The translations under genes were made by a program, and so were the position numbers. DNA of 64,000 nt from Granulicella aggregans. GTDB lineage: Bacteria > Acidobacteriota > Terriglobia > Terriglobales > Acidobacteriaceae. The notes under the pieces are model-generated. The model had not been told where the DNA came from, searched no databases, and saw only the letters and a list, made by a program, of their open reading frames with translations. Positions 26,964 through 36,233 of this stretch are shown here, one piece after another (positions within the stretch are counted from its first letter, which is position 1; each line of letters opens with the position of its first letter). The DNA lies in the NCBI RefSeq assembly GCF_014203275.1, contig NZ_JACHIP010000005.1, positions 620,001-684,000 on the forward strand, given 5' to 3'.

Positions 26964-27342
26964 ATGAAAGTTCTGATGGTCGGTGCGAATGGCAGGTTCG
27001 CGGGTATGGTCTTGCCGGAACTCAAGAGACGTGGCGCGATAGTGCGAGCGCTGATTCGCTCGCAGGAGTTCTAATCCGACGCGGAAGCGTGGTGCCGATG
27101 AATTGGCTATCGGCGATCTGAGCGACGAACCTAGCCTGCGTAAAGCTGCCGAGGGCGCGGATGGCGTGTTCCACATGTCAAAAGCTCTGGGCAGAAAGAT
27201 AGAAGCCGGAGAGATTAACTTTGACGAGTGGGCTCGAGCAGCGAAGATACCGGATGGTCCCGTGAAGGATGGCATGCGGATCATATGCACAGGACCGTTC
27301 TCCATGTTTGGCGGGCGAGGATTACAACAGCGCTTTGCATGA
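26964..27342 (+). pseudogene. Broken NmrA-like NAD(P)-binding gene
   Basis: A good ribosome site (GAGGGAGG) precedes ATG 26964 and the product begins MKVLMVGANGRFAGMVLPEL, RRGAIVRALIRSQE, then hits a stop after 37 codons. The family sequence resumes in another frame as RKRGADELAIGDLSDEPSLR and AAEGADGVFHM. It then jumps to what looks like a late segment (EINFDEWARAAKIPDGPVKD). So there is a nonsense codon, a frameshift and probably a large internal deletion. The layout matches the intact NmrA-type genes at 49177 and 50986. It is not expected to be functional. Confidence 0.8.
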
Positions 27343-27652
27343 GCAACATATGTGTCCCGGCTCTCGCATGCGGGTTGGCATGAACGCTCCCAGCCCATAG
27401 GCGAATAGTAGGCGATACGAAACGAAAGTCATGCAGAGACAAGAGCGGTGCTTTGTGAATGAAGCGGCAGTCTCCTATGGTCGATTTCGAGGGTCCGAGA
27501 TTGCACCAGGCTGGCCGCATTGCACTGTCGAGTGGCCTGTTCAGATCTGCTGCTATCACACCGATTTATATAGCAAGCGTTGTCGTCAACAGGCAACATT
27601 TCAGCGCGTCATGTCGTCATACGTAATATTCGAGCAGTGGCTGGGAGCGAAC

Positions 27653-27892
27653 ATGATCGCGGTATACGGGGTTTGCTGCAAAGTCTGCGACGAGTTCATT
27701 AGTCTGGGGCAGACCGAAAAGAGCAAATGTCTTTCCACTTACCGTCTTACGCCAGTTGACCCCATACTCTGCCCCCACTGTGGCACTTTCTACGTCTATG
27801 AGGAATGGGAACTGATTGATGTCCGCAGGACACCTCTCTCGGACATCTTGAGTTCGGGTTTCGATTCCGTTTTCTCGCAAACACGAAGTTGA
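27653..27892 (+). CDS. Small zinc-ribbon-like protein
   Basis: The frame is open from further upstream, but GGGAGCGA just before ATG 27653 points to a 79-residue product. It has two cysteine pairs: VCCKVCDEF near the start and ILCPHCGTFYVYEEWEL about 35 residues later. That is the spacing of a small treble-clef or zinc-ribbon module. No catalytic domain is present. The neighbours are a pseudogene and a channel gene, so context gives no function. A metal-binding adaptor or regulatory role is only a guess. Confidence 0.5.
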   Translation: MIAVYGVCCKVCDEFISLGQTEKSKCLSTYRLTPVDPILCPHCGTFYVYEEWELIDVRRTPLSDILSSGFDSVFSQTRS

Positions 27893-28254
27893 GTTTCGTT
27901 TCGGCTCCGGTCAACCACTATACCGTCGGGGTTTGAGCATGCATCAACGGCTTTAGACATCCTCGAGATCTCTGGGATGACAGAGTGTGATCTCTCTGTG
28001 TCATCTGTGATGTTCGCGAGGACGGAGCCTTGAGGGAATGGGAGCAGCCTCCCTTGACGCGCATCCATGGTCAGTCTGATCATCACCAGGTTCGATTCGG
28101 TGCTAAGGAAAACGCAGACTCGCGGGAACTTCGGCTCTATATGTCGGGAACCCTAGCGCGTGCGTCCCAAAGGGACACACCGATTGAAAGCAGTTGTGTA
28201 CACATTCGCTCGGACATTAATGTGAGTTGATCAACCTCGGTCTCATTCGCCTTC
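27893..28254. other. Intergenic stretch, no gene seen
   Basis: This 362-base stretch has no convincing coding frame. The notable structure is an imperfect hairpin (GATGACAGAG / CTCTGTGTCATC) within about 27976-28015, which could act as a bidirectional terminator between the small zinc-ribbon gene and the channel gene. Confidence 0.4.
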
Positions 28255-28929
28255 GTGTCGGGGTTATCCTTAGTATTGGCGATGTTTGTCTCTCATCTTC
28301 TGACCATTCCGATAACCACCGTGTTTTCCGTCATCGATTTCGGTGGCGTATTTGCAGGTGCTCTTGGGGGTGCCTTCGCTGCGAGAGAGAACAAGCGCTA
28401 CCAATACGACTTTGTCGGCGTGATGGGGCTCGCGCTCATCTCTGCACTCGGCGGAGGCGTCGCTCGCGATGTATTGCTCAACCACGGCCCTCCTCTTGCC
28501 CTAGTTGACACACGCTACCTATTGGTCGCAATGGTAGGCGGAGCTCTTGGGCTGACGGTCTCGCACAAACGCGCGTGGCTCCGACGCGCGCTCGTCGGTG
28601 TCGATGCGTTAGCGTTGGGGCTATTTGCCGTCGCTGGCTCAGCGCGTGCGCTCGCCGCAGGTCTCAGCTTCCTTCCTGCCCTGCTGCTCGGCGTCACGAC
28701 CGCGGTGGGCGGGGGCTCTCTCAGAGACGTCTTCAGCGGACGTACGCCGCAGGTCTTTGAGCGCGGCGAACCCTACGCGATCGTCGCCGCTGCTGCAAGC
28801 GTCGTGTTTCTCACAGCGGAGCACTGGCTGGGTCTCGGTACCGCTGCCACTGCCCTAGCAGTCGCGTCCAGCTTCATCCTGCGACTCGCTACCATGCGGT
28901 TTCGCTGGAAGACCCACTTGGCCCGCTAG
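28255..28929 (+). CDS. TRIC-like channel / UPF0126 family membrane protein
   Basis: An inner-membrane protein of 224 residues with about seven hydrophobic segments in two repeated halves. Each half carries the glycine-rich family motif: SALGGGVARDVLLNHGPP in the first and TTAVGGGSLRDVFSGRTPQV in the second. This duplicated GGG-x-x-RD pattern is diagnostic of the bacterial TRIC/YicG group, which form trimeric monovalent-cation channels (other members have been linked to glycine transport). The start is uncertain: a GTG at 28255 or ATG at 28279; neither has a clear ribosome site. It stands alone between accessory regions. Confidence 0.85.
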   Translation: MSGLSLVLAMFVSHLLTIPITTVFSVIDFGGVFAGALGGAFAARENKRYQYDFVGVMGLALISALGGGVARDVLLNHGPPLALVDTRYLLVAMVGGALGLTVSHKRAWLRRALVGVDALALGLFAVAGSARALAAGLSFLPALLLGVTTAVGGGSLRDVFSGRTPQVFERGEPYAIVAAAASVVFLTAEHWLGLGTAATALAVASSFILRLATMRFRWKTHLAR

Positions 28930-29249
28930 TCGACCCTAGGCGCGTGATTGCTTCATCTGTAACGAGTCGCCACTTCCCCTTGCCCTGCGGTCGTGGCCAT
29001 ACCGTTGTTTCCACTCCCCGCGAAGCTCCTCGAGCTCGGAATAGACTTAGCGAAATCAACGGAATGAGGCGACATCAGATCTGACAGATTCTTACCCGCA
29101 ATTTCTGATAGGTAGTCGCGGTGGTGCGAACCCAATATCATTTGCGTGTTCAGTATCTAAATCGTTTCCTTCATGCTTCACGTTGCTGGCGCTACAAAAG
29201 AGTGGCCAAATGGCGGCACAGAAAGCCCAGTGACCACGCCCCTTATCCG

Positions 29250-29464
29250 TCATCTCTCCAGCCACGCCTTCGGCGCACGCATCGTCCGTGGCTCGACGCG
29301 GTCGGAACATCATTGCTGTTCAGCAGAAGATGATGCGCCACACGGATATCCGTACGACGATAGGATACGGGGACGTGGTCACGGATGAGATGTTAGTGGC
29401 CGGCGAGAAAGTCGCTCAAATTGCGTCTCACTCAAACGGAGCGCAAGGCTCGCTAACTTATTGA
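29250..29464 (+). pseudogene. C-terminal remnant of a tyrosine recombinase (integrase)
   Basis: Plus-strand translation gives RRTHRPWLDAVGTSL in one frame. After a one-base shift near 29310 it continues AVQQKMMRHTDIRTTIGYGD and VVTDEMLVAGEKVAQIA to a stop at 29464. The RHTDIRTT-x-x-Y block is the conserved His and catalytic Tyr region of phage-type integrases. The rest of the gene is absent. It ends six bases from a tRNA-Asn 3' fragment, the classic arrangement of an integrase at its attachment site. Confidence 0.8.
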
Positions 29465-29469
29465 TTCTA

Positions 29470-29514
<45 letters not shown>

Positions 29515-30024
29515 GGCAGGTGTAGCGCCCGGAGTGCCTTTGTTTTCTTAGGCATAAGTCGGAGTCGAGAGACGTTTTTGGAGTGCTTTCGGCACGCAAT
29601 TTGACGGAGTTTTTGACGGAGTTTTTCACCGAGCAGAGCATTCGCAAAATATCCGAATGCTCTGTTTCCCTCACCCCGTTTTCTGGAAACCTGGTCGTGG
29701 ACAGAACGGACCTGAATTTTTCAATTCGTATAGCGTCGGAAGCCGAGCAGTGAACAGCCTCTAAAAGGCAATCTTCGAGCGGCAACTTGCCGCGTTGCGT
29801 TGAGAGCACCTCCAATGAATAGGTCGGACAAGCATTGCCATATGAGTTTGGAACCTCGACCGCTGCCGCTATCTTCGTCCATGGGTTCTAAGTATTACTT
29901 GTGACGCACGCGCTGCTCGAAGTCGATCTAAGGAACTTCATTCATCGAGATGCTTGCGATGTGTTATCTGACAACGCCTTGGAGGGACACGGGGAGAACT
30001 CATCGTAAGATTCAAATCCTAGAT
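29515..30024. repeat. Gene-poor stretch with a 12-base tandem repeat
   Basis: No convincing gene was seen in this stretch of about 510 bases beside the integration scar. It contains TTTGACGGAGTT repeated directly at 29600-29611 and 29612-29623, followed by a degenerate third unit. The open minus-strand frame running across the tRNA fragment (29453-29815) has no family features and is not annotated. Confidence 0.5.
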
Positions 30025-31605
30025 CTAGCGCTTCGGTTCTTCCTGCAGGCGATAGCGATCGGCGTTTTGCTGTTTCCGCCGATTCTCGCTGCGTGCTTCC
30101 ATCAGCCTTGCTGTCAGGGCTGGGATTTTGGCGGTTTCGCCTGATCGCCGGCGCGCCATGATTTCTTGATAGAGAGCATCCTGGTCGCTTGGATTAAGCG
30201 CAAGAGCCAGCTCTGCCTGCTGAATGGCGAGCGCCGGCTGGTTTGATCGAACGTAGAGTACCGCAAGCAGATCACGTGCGGCCTGGTACTTTGGATCGAG
30301 GGTTACGGCCCGCTTGGCCGCGGCTATCGCTGCCGCAAGCTGTCTGCCGTTCTTCTCATCCTCGGCGTGAGATAGCTGCTCAGCGAGGAGATACTGGAGC
30401 AGCGGATCGTCTTCGCGCTGCTTCGCTTGCGCTTCGAAAAGTGCTAGCGACTCTGCGCTCTGATGCTGTTGGCTTTGCATGATCCCTACCGCATCGACTG
30501 CGAAAGATAGCGTCGGATCCAGCCGGTGCCCCTCATCAAAGTCCGCTATGGCTAGATCGCTTCTGGAGAGCTGGACCTCAAGTACCCCACGCGCCACGTA
30601 AAGTTGAGCCGCCTTGGGATGGCGTTTGAGACCGGCGTCAAGGATATCGATGCCAACCTGAAATGATTGATGAACAAAGGCGATTGTGGCAAAGTCGAGG
30701 TAGTTGTCGATGTCGTCGGGCGACTTCAAGATGGCCTCGCGCAAAAGAGTCACGGCCTCGGGGGTTTCGCCCTCTGCCTCGTGGATCTTTGAAGCGAGCG
30801 CGAGCGCGGGTACTCGTTGGGACTCAGTCAGCAGGGGTGCCAGGGTCGCCAGCGCCTCCCTGCCGGCATTGGTCTTCCATTGCAGGAGGGCTGTGTTGTA
30901 GCGGATCGTCTGGTCGGGATTCGAGATGAGGAGCTGCTGATATATGGTGAGCGCATTCTTGAGGTCGCCAGTGTTGGCGAGACACGCTCCATATCCTTGC
31001 AGGACATCTGGGCGGCTCGGAAAAAGTGCGCTACTTGCCTGATAGTGGCTGAGTGCATCGGAGCACTTTCCCTGAGCTCGAAGGAATGTAGCGAACATAG
31101 CTTGCGCTGTGGTGTCTTGGGGCTGTTCGGCGAGGATGCGTTTAAGCAGAGTAACAGTGCCTGCGGCTCCTTGCGCGTACTCGATCTGCGCTGCCCCCTC
31201 GAGAGCAGGTAAATACGCTGGGCAATAGAGCAGGGCTTTCTGGAAATTCTGAAGGGCGAGTTCAGGCTGGTGCAAGCCAGTATGGGAAATTGCTTCCAAC
31301 GAGAGGAGACTGCAGTCGTGCGGAGCGGTCTTCAGAAGTCTTTCGGCTGCGATGAGAGCGCTCTGATTGTCCCCCTTTTTCAGTAACTCTGTAACCTCAG
31401 TACGATTCCGGGCTGTTCCTTGGGCCCCTGCTACCGACAGGTCCAGGGCAAGAAATGCCAAAGCTGTCGCTAGAAGAAGGAAGTATCGCAAGACCAAGAT
31501 CGTCCGGGAGCACGGTGCTGACCTCTGCTGCCTCAATGAATACGATGACACTTTGCTCTCCAGCGCTCTTGTGCGGCCCTTTTTCCGACTCCCTAAAATT
31601 ATCAA
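30025..31605 (-). CDS. Exported tetratricopeptide-repeat protein
   Basis: A helical-repeat protein of up to 526 residues. After a hydrophobic export or anchor segment (LRYFLLLATALAFLALDLSV, about residues 39-58) it has roughly a dozen TPR units, e.g. SALIAAERLLKTAPHDCSLL, ALQNFQKALLYCPAYLPALE, ALTIYQQLLISNPDQ and LAIQQAELALALNPSDQDAL. Such proteins act as scaffolds, here probably in the periplasm. Its TTG start overlaps the stop codon of the receptor gene (TTGA), implying translational coupling. It may assemble or modulate the receptor complex, but a direct partner is not shown. A later start near the hydrophobic segment is possible. Confidence 0.82.
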   Translation of the reverse strand: MIILGSRKKGRTRALESKVSSYSLRQQRSAPCSRTILVLRYFLLLATALAFLALDLSVAGAQGTARNRTEVTELLKKGDNQSALIAAERLLKTAPHDCSLLSLEAISHTGLHQPELALQNFQKALLYCPAYLPALEGAAQIEYAQGAAGTVTLLKRILAEQPQDTTAQAMFATFLRAQGKCSDALSHYQASSALFPSRPDVLQGYGACLANTGDLKNALTIYQQLLISNPDQTIRYNTALLQWKTNAGREALATLAPLLTESQRVPALALASKIHEAEGETPEAVTLLREAILKSPDDIDNYLDFATIAFVHQSFQVGIDILDAGLKRHPKAAQLYVARGVLEVQLSRSDLAIADFDEGHRLDPTLSFAVDAVGIMQSQQHQSAESLALFEAQAKQREDDPLLQYLLAEQLSHAEDEKNGRQLAAAIAAAKRAVTLDPKYQAARDLLAVLYVRSNQPALAIQQAELALALNPSDQDALYQEIMARRRSGETAKIPALTARLMEARSENRRKQQNADRYRLQEEPKR

Positions 31606-34600
31606 AAGTTGATTCGCGCGCCGAGCAGCATGTTCCGAGCAGGATAAGTACTTCCGCTTTGGCCGAGAGCTCCGTCCTGCACGTTGCTGTCAACGCCCTG
31701 GTAGTTGACTCGATTGAAGAGGTTGAAGGTGTCGAGCCGAAGCTCGAGATTGAAACGTTCCTTGATCGAGGTGACTTTCTTTATCGTGAAGTCGTAGTCA
31801 GCATAGCCTGGATTGCGGAACTGGTTAGGACGTTCGTTGCCAAGGGTACCGATGGCTGGAAGCACAAAATCGCCACACGGAAGAACGGCGCCTGGGCAAG
31901 CACCCAAAACTCCAAGCCCTGTATGGTAAGCGTTACGGTTGTGGCTCTGCTTGTAGGAAGTCACACTTGGGAAGTCGTTATTGTCGCCATCTGCGTTATA
32001 GTCGCCGCTGCCGGGCGCAAATCGCAGGTTGTCGGCTGTTGCCGGGAGATTTATGTTGATCAACTGCGCCTGAAAGGCCGCACCATTCGAGACCGTAAAC
32101 GGAGTTCCGGTCTGGAGGACAGTGATTCCCGCTAGGGTCCACCCGCCAAGAGCACGGCGGCCAAGGGCATTGCCAAACTGTCCGCCTGGGAGCTCATACG
32201 AAGCCCCGACCGAGAGACGGTGCCGGACGTCATAAGGTGAGTTGGCATAGAACTGGTTCGTCGGAGATGCAACGGGATAGTTCTGCCAATCATCAAGCGA
32301 GTGGCCCCAGGTATACGAGGCAGTAAGAAAGCCGCGCCGGGTAAATCGGCCACGTGCGGATGCAATGAGGCCGCTGTAGTTCGCAACCGAGGTGTTGTAG
32401 GAGTAGTTGATATTGCCGAAACTAGAGTTAAGCCGGGTCTGGACCCCAGAACAAGAGCTGGAGGCCTGCGTTGCATCTGTCGCGGGTGTGATCTTGCAAT
32501 TGATGTGCTGTATCAAGTCTCCGTTGAAGATATTTACATCGTTTCCGTATGAGGTATTGTTCGTGTTGCCGCCTGCGGAGATCAGATTGCTTGAGTGAGA
32601 ACCGGCATAGCCAAGACTTATAACGAATCCTGGCGTCAGTTGACGATCGAACGCAAGATTGAAGTTGACGGTGTAGGGGCTCTTTAAATCAGAGGCAACG
32701 CCCGCTACGCCGATCTGTGCTCCGGCAATACCGCCTTTAGCGTCGAGCGGCTGGCCTTGAAATGCTGGATAGGGAAAGCCGAAGGGATAAGTGTTTTGTG
32801 TGCCGAAGCCAAAGATGGGCGCGGCAGTAGAGCCATCGTTACGGAATGTCGGCCGAGCAAAGCCGGGAGGGTTTCCGCTTAGACCATTCTCGGAGTTTCC
32901 AAGAGTGAAGTAATCGTGGAAGAGGCCAACTCCGCCGTGAATAAGGAGCTTGCTATCGTCGGCGGGCGAGAAGGCAAACCCTCCGCGCGGGCTGAAGACG
33001 TAGTTCAGGTCTTTGGGGAAGACGTGACTCTGCGGCGTCATGACGGCATTGGCAACCTGCTCAGCAAAGCTGGCCCCACTGCCAAGATGGAGATTCGATA
33101 GGCCGGTACCCGCTAGAGAGGGGTAAGCGTTGCCGAAGTTGTCGTAACGCAAACCGTAATTCACGGTGAGTCGTTTTGAAACCTTCCAGGTGTCTTCGAC
33201 GAAGGCCCCGCCCGTCGTCTGCGCGTAGCCGTAGTTGTTGGCCTTTGGCTTGCCTGTGAGTGGATCGTAAGAGAGGCCACCCTCAGTGAAGGGTTGGTCA
33301 TTGATTAGGTCTATGAGACTGTTGAACTGGAAGGTGGGCTGTGCAAAGGCTGCTGCGAAGAGGGCGATGTCATCGCCATGGAAGCCCTCGTATCCTGCCT
33401 TGATCGCGTGGGAGCCGTGGACATACGTAAGGACATCACGCCAGTGATAGCTGTGCTGGATGAAGTCGCCAAGAGCAAATCCGGCTCCAAAATTAGTGCC
33501 AATCCCGGTAACGTTGACCACAGGCACAGTGAAGTCACCTGTCGCTGGAGAGAAACCTTCAATGCGGTTGTAGCCCATATAAGCTTCGTTGATCAGGCTG
33601 TTCGAGAATGTGTGGGTCTCGCTTCCTTGAATCGAGAAGATAAAGTACTTACTTGTTGTAGTAAAGTCCGGGCGAGGTGAGGGTCCACCGCTGTTGATCG
33701 TATCGCGGTAGAAGAGGCCATATACCCGGTCTTTCTTGAAGTACTTATCCAGGCGAACGTTATATTGCTTGGAGTTGTTAAACGAACTGGAATTGAAGTT
33801 TCCGTTGTCGATTACTGGGGTGCTGCAAGGGATATTATCGGTGGCAGGCGTGCCGCAGGCAGCCCCGAAGGCTTGAGCGGCGGTGCTCTGGACGCTGGTA
33901 AAGGTCAGGCCGGTTGGCTGATACTTGTTCAGGAGTTGGACCTCCGGGCTATTGGGCCGGACCGCGGTGGCGAAAGCCACAAAGGCGGGATCCTCATATG
34001 TGCGGTTGGAGGTTCCGTTCGAGGCGAGTGAAAGGTAGGGCTCGTAGCCGGCGAAGAAAAAGAATTGATGGTGCGGGAAGACTGGGCCGCCAACGCCGAA
34101 AGAGAGATTGTTGGTGTGATACGGGGCGACGCGAGTTCCCGCCGCTGGGCCATACTCGCCGCGTGCGGCAAGCCCTTGATAGGTGTAGTACTCGCTTGCA
34201 AATCCGTGAATGCTGTCAGTTCCCGACTTGGTCGTGAGAACCGTCTGAATCGAGCTCGCACGTCCGTAATCGACTGTGTAGGTGTTCGTCTGAACGGCAG
34301 CTTCCTGGACGGTGTCGGCGTTTGGGGTGAGATTGACAACCCCAGGACGGATGCTTGAGGTGACATCCAGACCATCGACGATGTATTGATTGGAGTTGGC
34401 GCCGCGCCCATTCGCGCTCGCGTCGACGGAATTCTCCGGATTGAAATTGGTGGCAGTACCCGAACCGAGACCCGTGACGCCTGGGGCGAGGGTGATGAGC
34501 GCAAGAGGATTACGGGCGGCAAGCGGCAATTGCTCGAATGCGGAGGTGTTTAAGGTGAGTTGATTGCGGCTGTCAGATGTGTCGAGCAACGGCTGTTGGG

Positions 34601-34982
34601 CGGAGACCTCCACCTGTGCCGAGACAGCCCCCACGGATAGGATGATCGGGACGTCTCGCGTTTCTGCAGTGCTGAGGGTAAAGGCGGTTTTCGTGGGTGA
34701 GAAGCCGCTAGCGGAGACGACGATAGCATAATTTCCAGGGGAAAGGCTGGAAAAGCGGTAAACCCCGGCGCTATTGACTGCGGCTGTCTGGCCTACTTTA
34801 TTGTCGACATTGGTTAGAGTGACAGTCGCTGAAGATACTGTCGCACCCGTATTGTCCTGGACCGAGCCCTGAACAGCGCTGTTGAACTGGGCGGATGCGG
34901 AGATGACCCCAATTAGAAAGATTGCGATGAGCACAAGAGCAGGACGGCGCGGATTGACGATTGTTTTAGCAACTTGATTCAT
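31602..34982 (-). CDS. TonB-dependent receptor with carboxypeptidase-regulatory-like domain, locus 3
   Basis: An outer-membrane importer of 1126 residues. The ATG at 34982 is chosen because GAGG precedes it and a signal peptide follows (ALVLIAIFLIGVISASAQ). The Ig-like domain contains GSVQDNTGATVSSATVTLTN and YRFSSLSPGNYAIVVSASGF. The plug contains LPLAARNPLALITLAPGVTG, ANSNQYIVDGLDVTSSIRPG and TVLTTKSGTDSIHGFAS. The barrel ends GARINF. It is cotranscribed with the TPR gene and divergent from a sugar-binding lipoprotein/two-component operon and a GH127 gene. A pentose- or arabinose-containing glycan is a reasonable, unproven, cargo. Confidence 0.92.
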   Translation of the reverse strand: MNQVAKTIVNPRRPALVLIAIFLIGVISASAQFNSAVQGSVQDNTGATVSSATVTLTNVDNKVGQTAAVNSAGVYRFSSLSPGNYAIVVSASGFSPTKTAFTLSTAETRDVPIILSVGAVSAQVEVSAQQPLLDTSDSRNQLTLNTSAFEQLPLAARNPLALITLAPGVTGLGSGTATNFNPENSVDASANGRGANSNQYIVDGLDVTSSIRPGVVNLTPNADTVQEAAVQTNTYTVDYGRASSIQTVLTTKSGTDSIHGFASEYYTYQGLAARGEYGPAAGTRVAPYHTNNLSFGVGGPVFPHHQFFFFAGYEPYLSLASNGTSNRTYEDPAFVAFATAVRPNSPEVQLLNKYQPTGLTFTSVQSTAAQAFGAACGTPATDNIPCSTPVIDNGNFNSSSFNNSKQYNVRLDKYFKKDRVYGLFYRDTINSGGPSPRPDFTTTSKYFIFSIQGSETHTFSNSLINEAYMGYNRIEGFSPATGDFTVPVVNVTGIGTNFGAGFALGDFIQHSYHWRDVLTYVHGSHAIKAGYEGFHGDDIALFAAAFAQPTFQFNSLIDLINDQPFTEGGLSYDPLTGKPKANNYGYAQTTGGAFVEDTWKVSKRLTVNYGLRYDNFGNAYPSLAGTGLSNLHLGSGASFAEQVANAVMTPQSHVFPKDLNYVFSPRGGFAFSPADDSKLLIHGGVGLFHDYFTLGNSENGLSGNPPGFARPTFRNDGSTAAPIFGFGTQNTYPFGFPYPAFQGQPLDAKGGIAGAQIGVAGVASDLKSPYTVNFNLAFDRQLTPGFVISLGYAGSHSSNLISAGGNTNNTSYGNDVNIFNGDLIQHINCKITPATDATQASSSCSGVQTRLNSSFGNINYSYNTSVANYSGLIASARGRFTRRGFLTASYTWGHSLDDWQNYPVASPTNQFYANSPYDVRHRLSVGASYELPGGQFGNALGRRALGGWTLAGITVLQTGTPFTVSNGAAFQAQLININLPATADNLRFAPGSGDYNADGDNNDFPSVTSYKQSHNRNAYHTGLGVLGACPGAVLPCGDFVLPAIGTLGNERPNQFRNPGYADYDFTIKKVTSIKERFNLELRLDTFNLFNRVNYQGVDSNVQDGALGQSGSTYPARNMLLGARINF

Positions 34983-35225
34983 AGGGCCTCGTGAAAAGGT
35001 GTCGCATAGCACTTGTTTTCTGTAAGCGGTTACAGCGTTTGTCCATCTTTGACTTGTCGCAAGCGCTCAAGATCTTTTGCTGGATATCTTAACTACGTAT
35101 TCGGAGCCGCGAGAAACATAGCAAGCTGTTTATTCGATCCACAAGTTCCATTGGGCTTAGCCGCAACTAGTACAAATGGACTATCCATCGCCATTGAGCG
35201 CACTGAAGCTTAGAAGAGGTAGAGT
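34983..35225. promoter_or_regulatory. Divergent promoter region, locus 3
   Basis: This 243-base gap lies between the receptor (minus) and the binding-protein/kinase/regulator operon (plus). It must hold both promoters and is the obvious target for the response regulator at 38382. I see no strong palindrome in it. Confidence 0.4.
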
Positions 35226-36233
35226 TTGACGATGGTTCTTTTGAGGGCTCAAAGTTTATCTGGAGCGGGGCTGCTCGCGTTTGCCTCGCTTTTGTGCGTC
35301 TTAGGATGCCGCTCGAATGAGCCGGCGAGTATCGCCGTGGTTCCTCGGACCTCGGGAACGATTCTTTGGGAACCTGAGAATGTGGGCGCCCAAGCAGCAG
35401 CAGCTGAGCTTGGAGAGCGTATCTACTGGAATGCCTCGACGAGAGAAGATGATATCAACGGCCAGATCGCCCTCGTGGATCGAATTCGGTTGGGGAGCCA
35501 CCGTGGCCTGGTGCTTGCGCCGGACCACTCCTTGGCCTTAATTACGCCTGTGCGCCGTGCCTTGGCCAACGGCCTTCCTATCGTCATCGTAGGCTCTCCG
35601 CTACCCATTCCCGCGGGCGATAATCTTACCTATGTCTTGAATGACGAGCAGGAGGGCGGTCGGCTAGCTGCCGTGCGTGTGGCTGAACTAGTTCATGGCC
35701 AAGGACAGATTGCACTTATTGGAGTCAACCCAGATATTGCGGGAGTCGTTCTGCGAGCCAACAGCCTGGAGCTGAACCTGACGGCCCTCTATCCAAAAGT
35801 ACACATTGTTGTTCGCAGAATGGGGACGTTCAACTTCGAGCATGAACAAGAAGGTGCAGAGGAGGTCCTCAAAGAGAATCCAGATCTGGATGTCATTGTA
35901 GCACTCACATCGACCTCGACTCGCGGAGCGATTTCAAGCATTGAGAGCGAACACCCGAGTCGGCTGGTCAGAGTCATAGGATTCGACCCCGATACTATAG
36001 CGTTCGACAATGCGAGTCTTGATTCAGTCATAGTGCAGAATACTCGGAAGATGGGGGATCAAGCTGTTCGTCTGATCCATGCTCGACTCGGCGGCCAACG
36101 CTTCGCGGCGAGTGTAATGCTCCAACCTATACTCGTTACGCGGCAGAATTTTCGTGACCCGGTTTTGCGGGAGATGCTCTACACGAGATGGCGACCAGGG
36201 GCGGCTGATCTGAAGCGGAGTGAAGCACCTTGA
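35226..36233 (+). CDS. Sugar-binding lipoprotein, periplasmic-binding-protein (LacI/RbsB) fold
   Basis: A two-lobed periplasmic binding protein without a DNA-binding domain. The leader ends in a lipobox, SLLCVLGCRS, with the lipid Cys near residue 24. The mature part reads IAVVPRTSGTILWEPENVGA, GLVLAPDHSLALITPVRRAL, GLPIVIVGSPLP, LNDEQEGGRLAAVRVAEL and VRVIGFDPDTIAFDNASLDS, all typical of family 4 binding proteins. No permease or ATPase is near. Instead its stop overlaps the TTG start of a sensor kinase (TTGA), so it is more likely a signalling receptor, in the manner of TorT or ChvE, than a transport component. TTG 35226 (AGAGGT five bases upstream) or ATG 35232 could be the start. Confidence 0.85.
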   Translation: MTMVLLRAQSLSGAGLLAFASLLCVLGCRSNEPASIAVVPRTSGTILWEPENVGAQAAAAELGERIYWNASTREDDINGQIALVDRIRLGSHRGLVLAPDHSLALITPVRRALANGLPIVIVGSPLPIPAGDNLTYVLNDEQEGGRLAAVRVAELVHGQGQIALIGVNPDIAGVVLRANSLELNLTALYPKVHIVVRRMGTFNFEHEQEGAEEVLKENPDLDVIVALTSTSTRGAISSIESEHPSRLVRVIGFDPDTIAFDNASLDSVIVQNTRKMGDQAVRLIHARLGGQRFAASVMLQPILVTRQNFRDPVLREMLYTRWRPGAADLKRSEAP

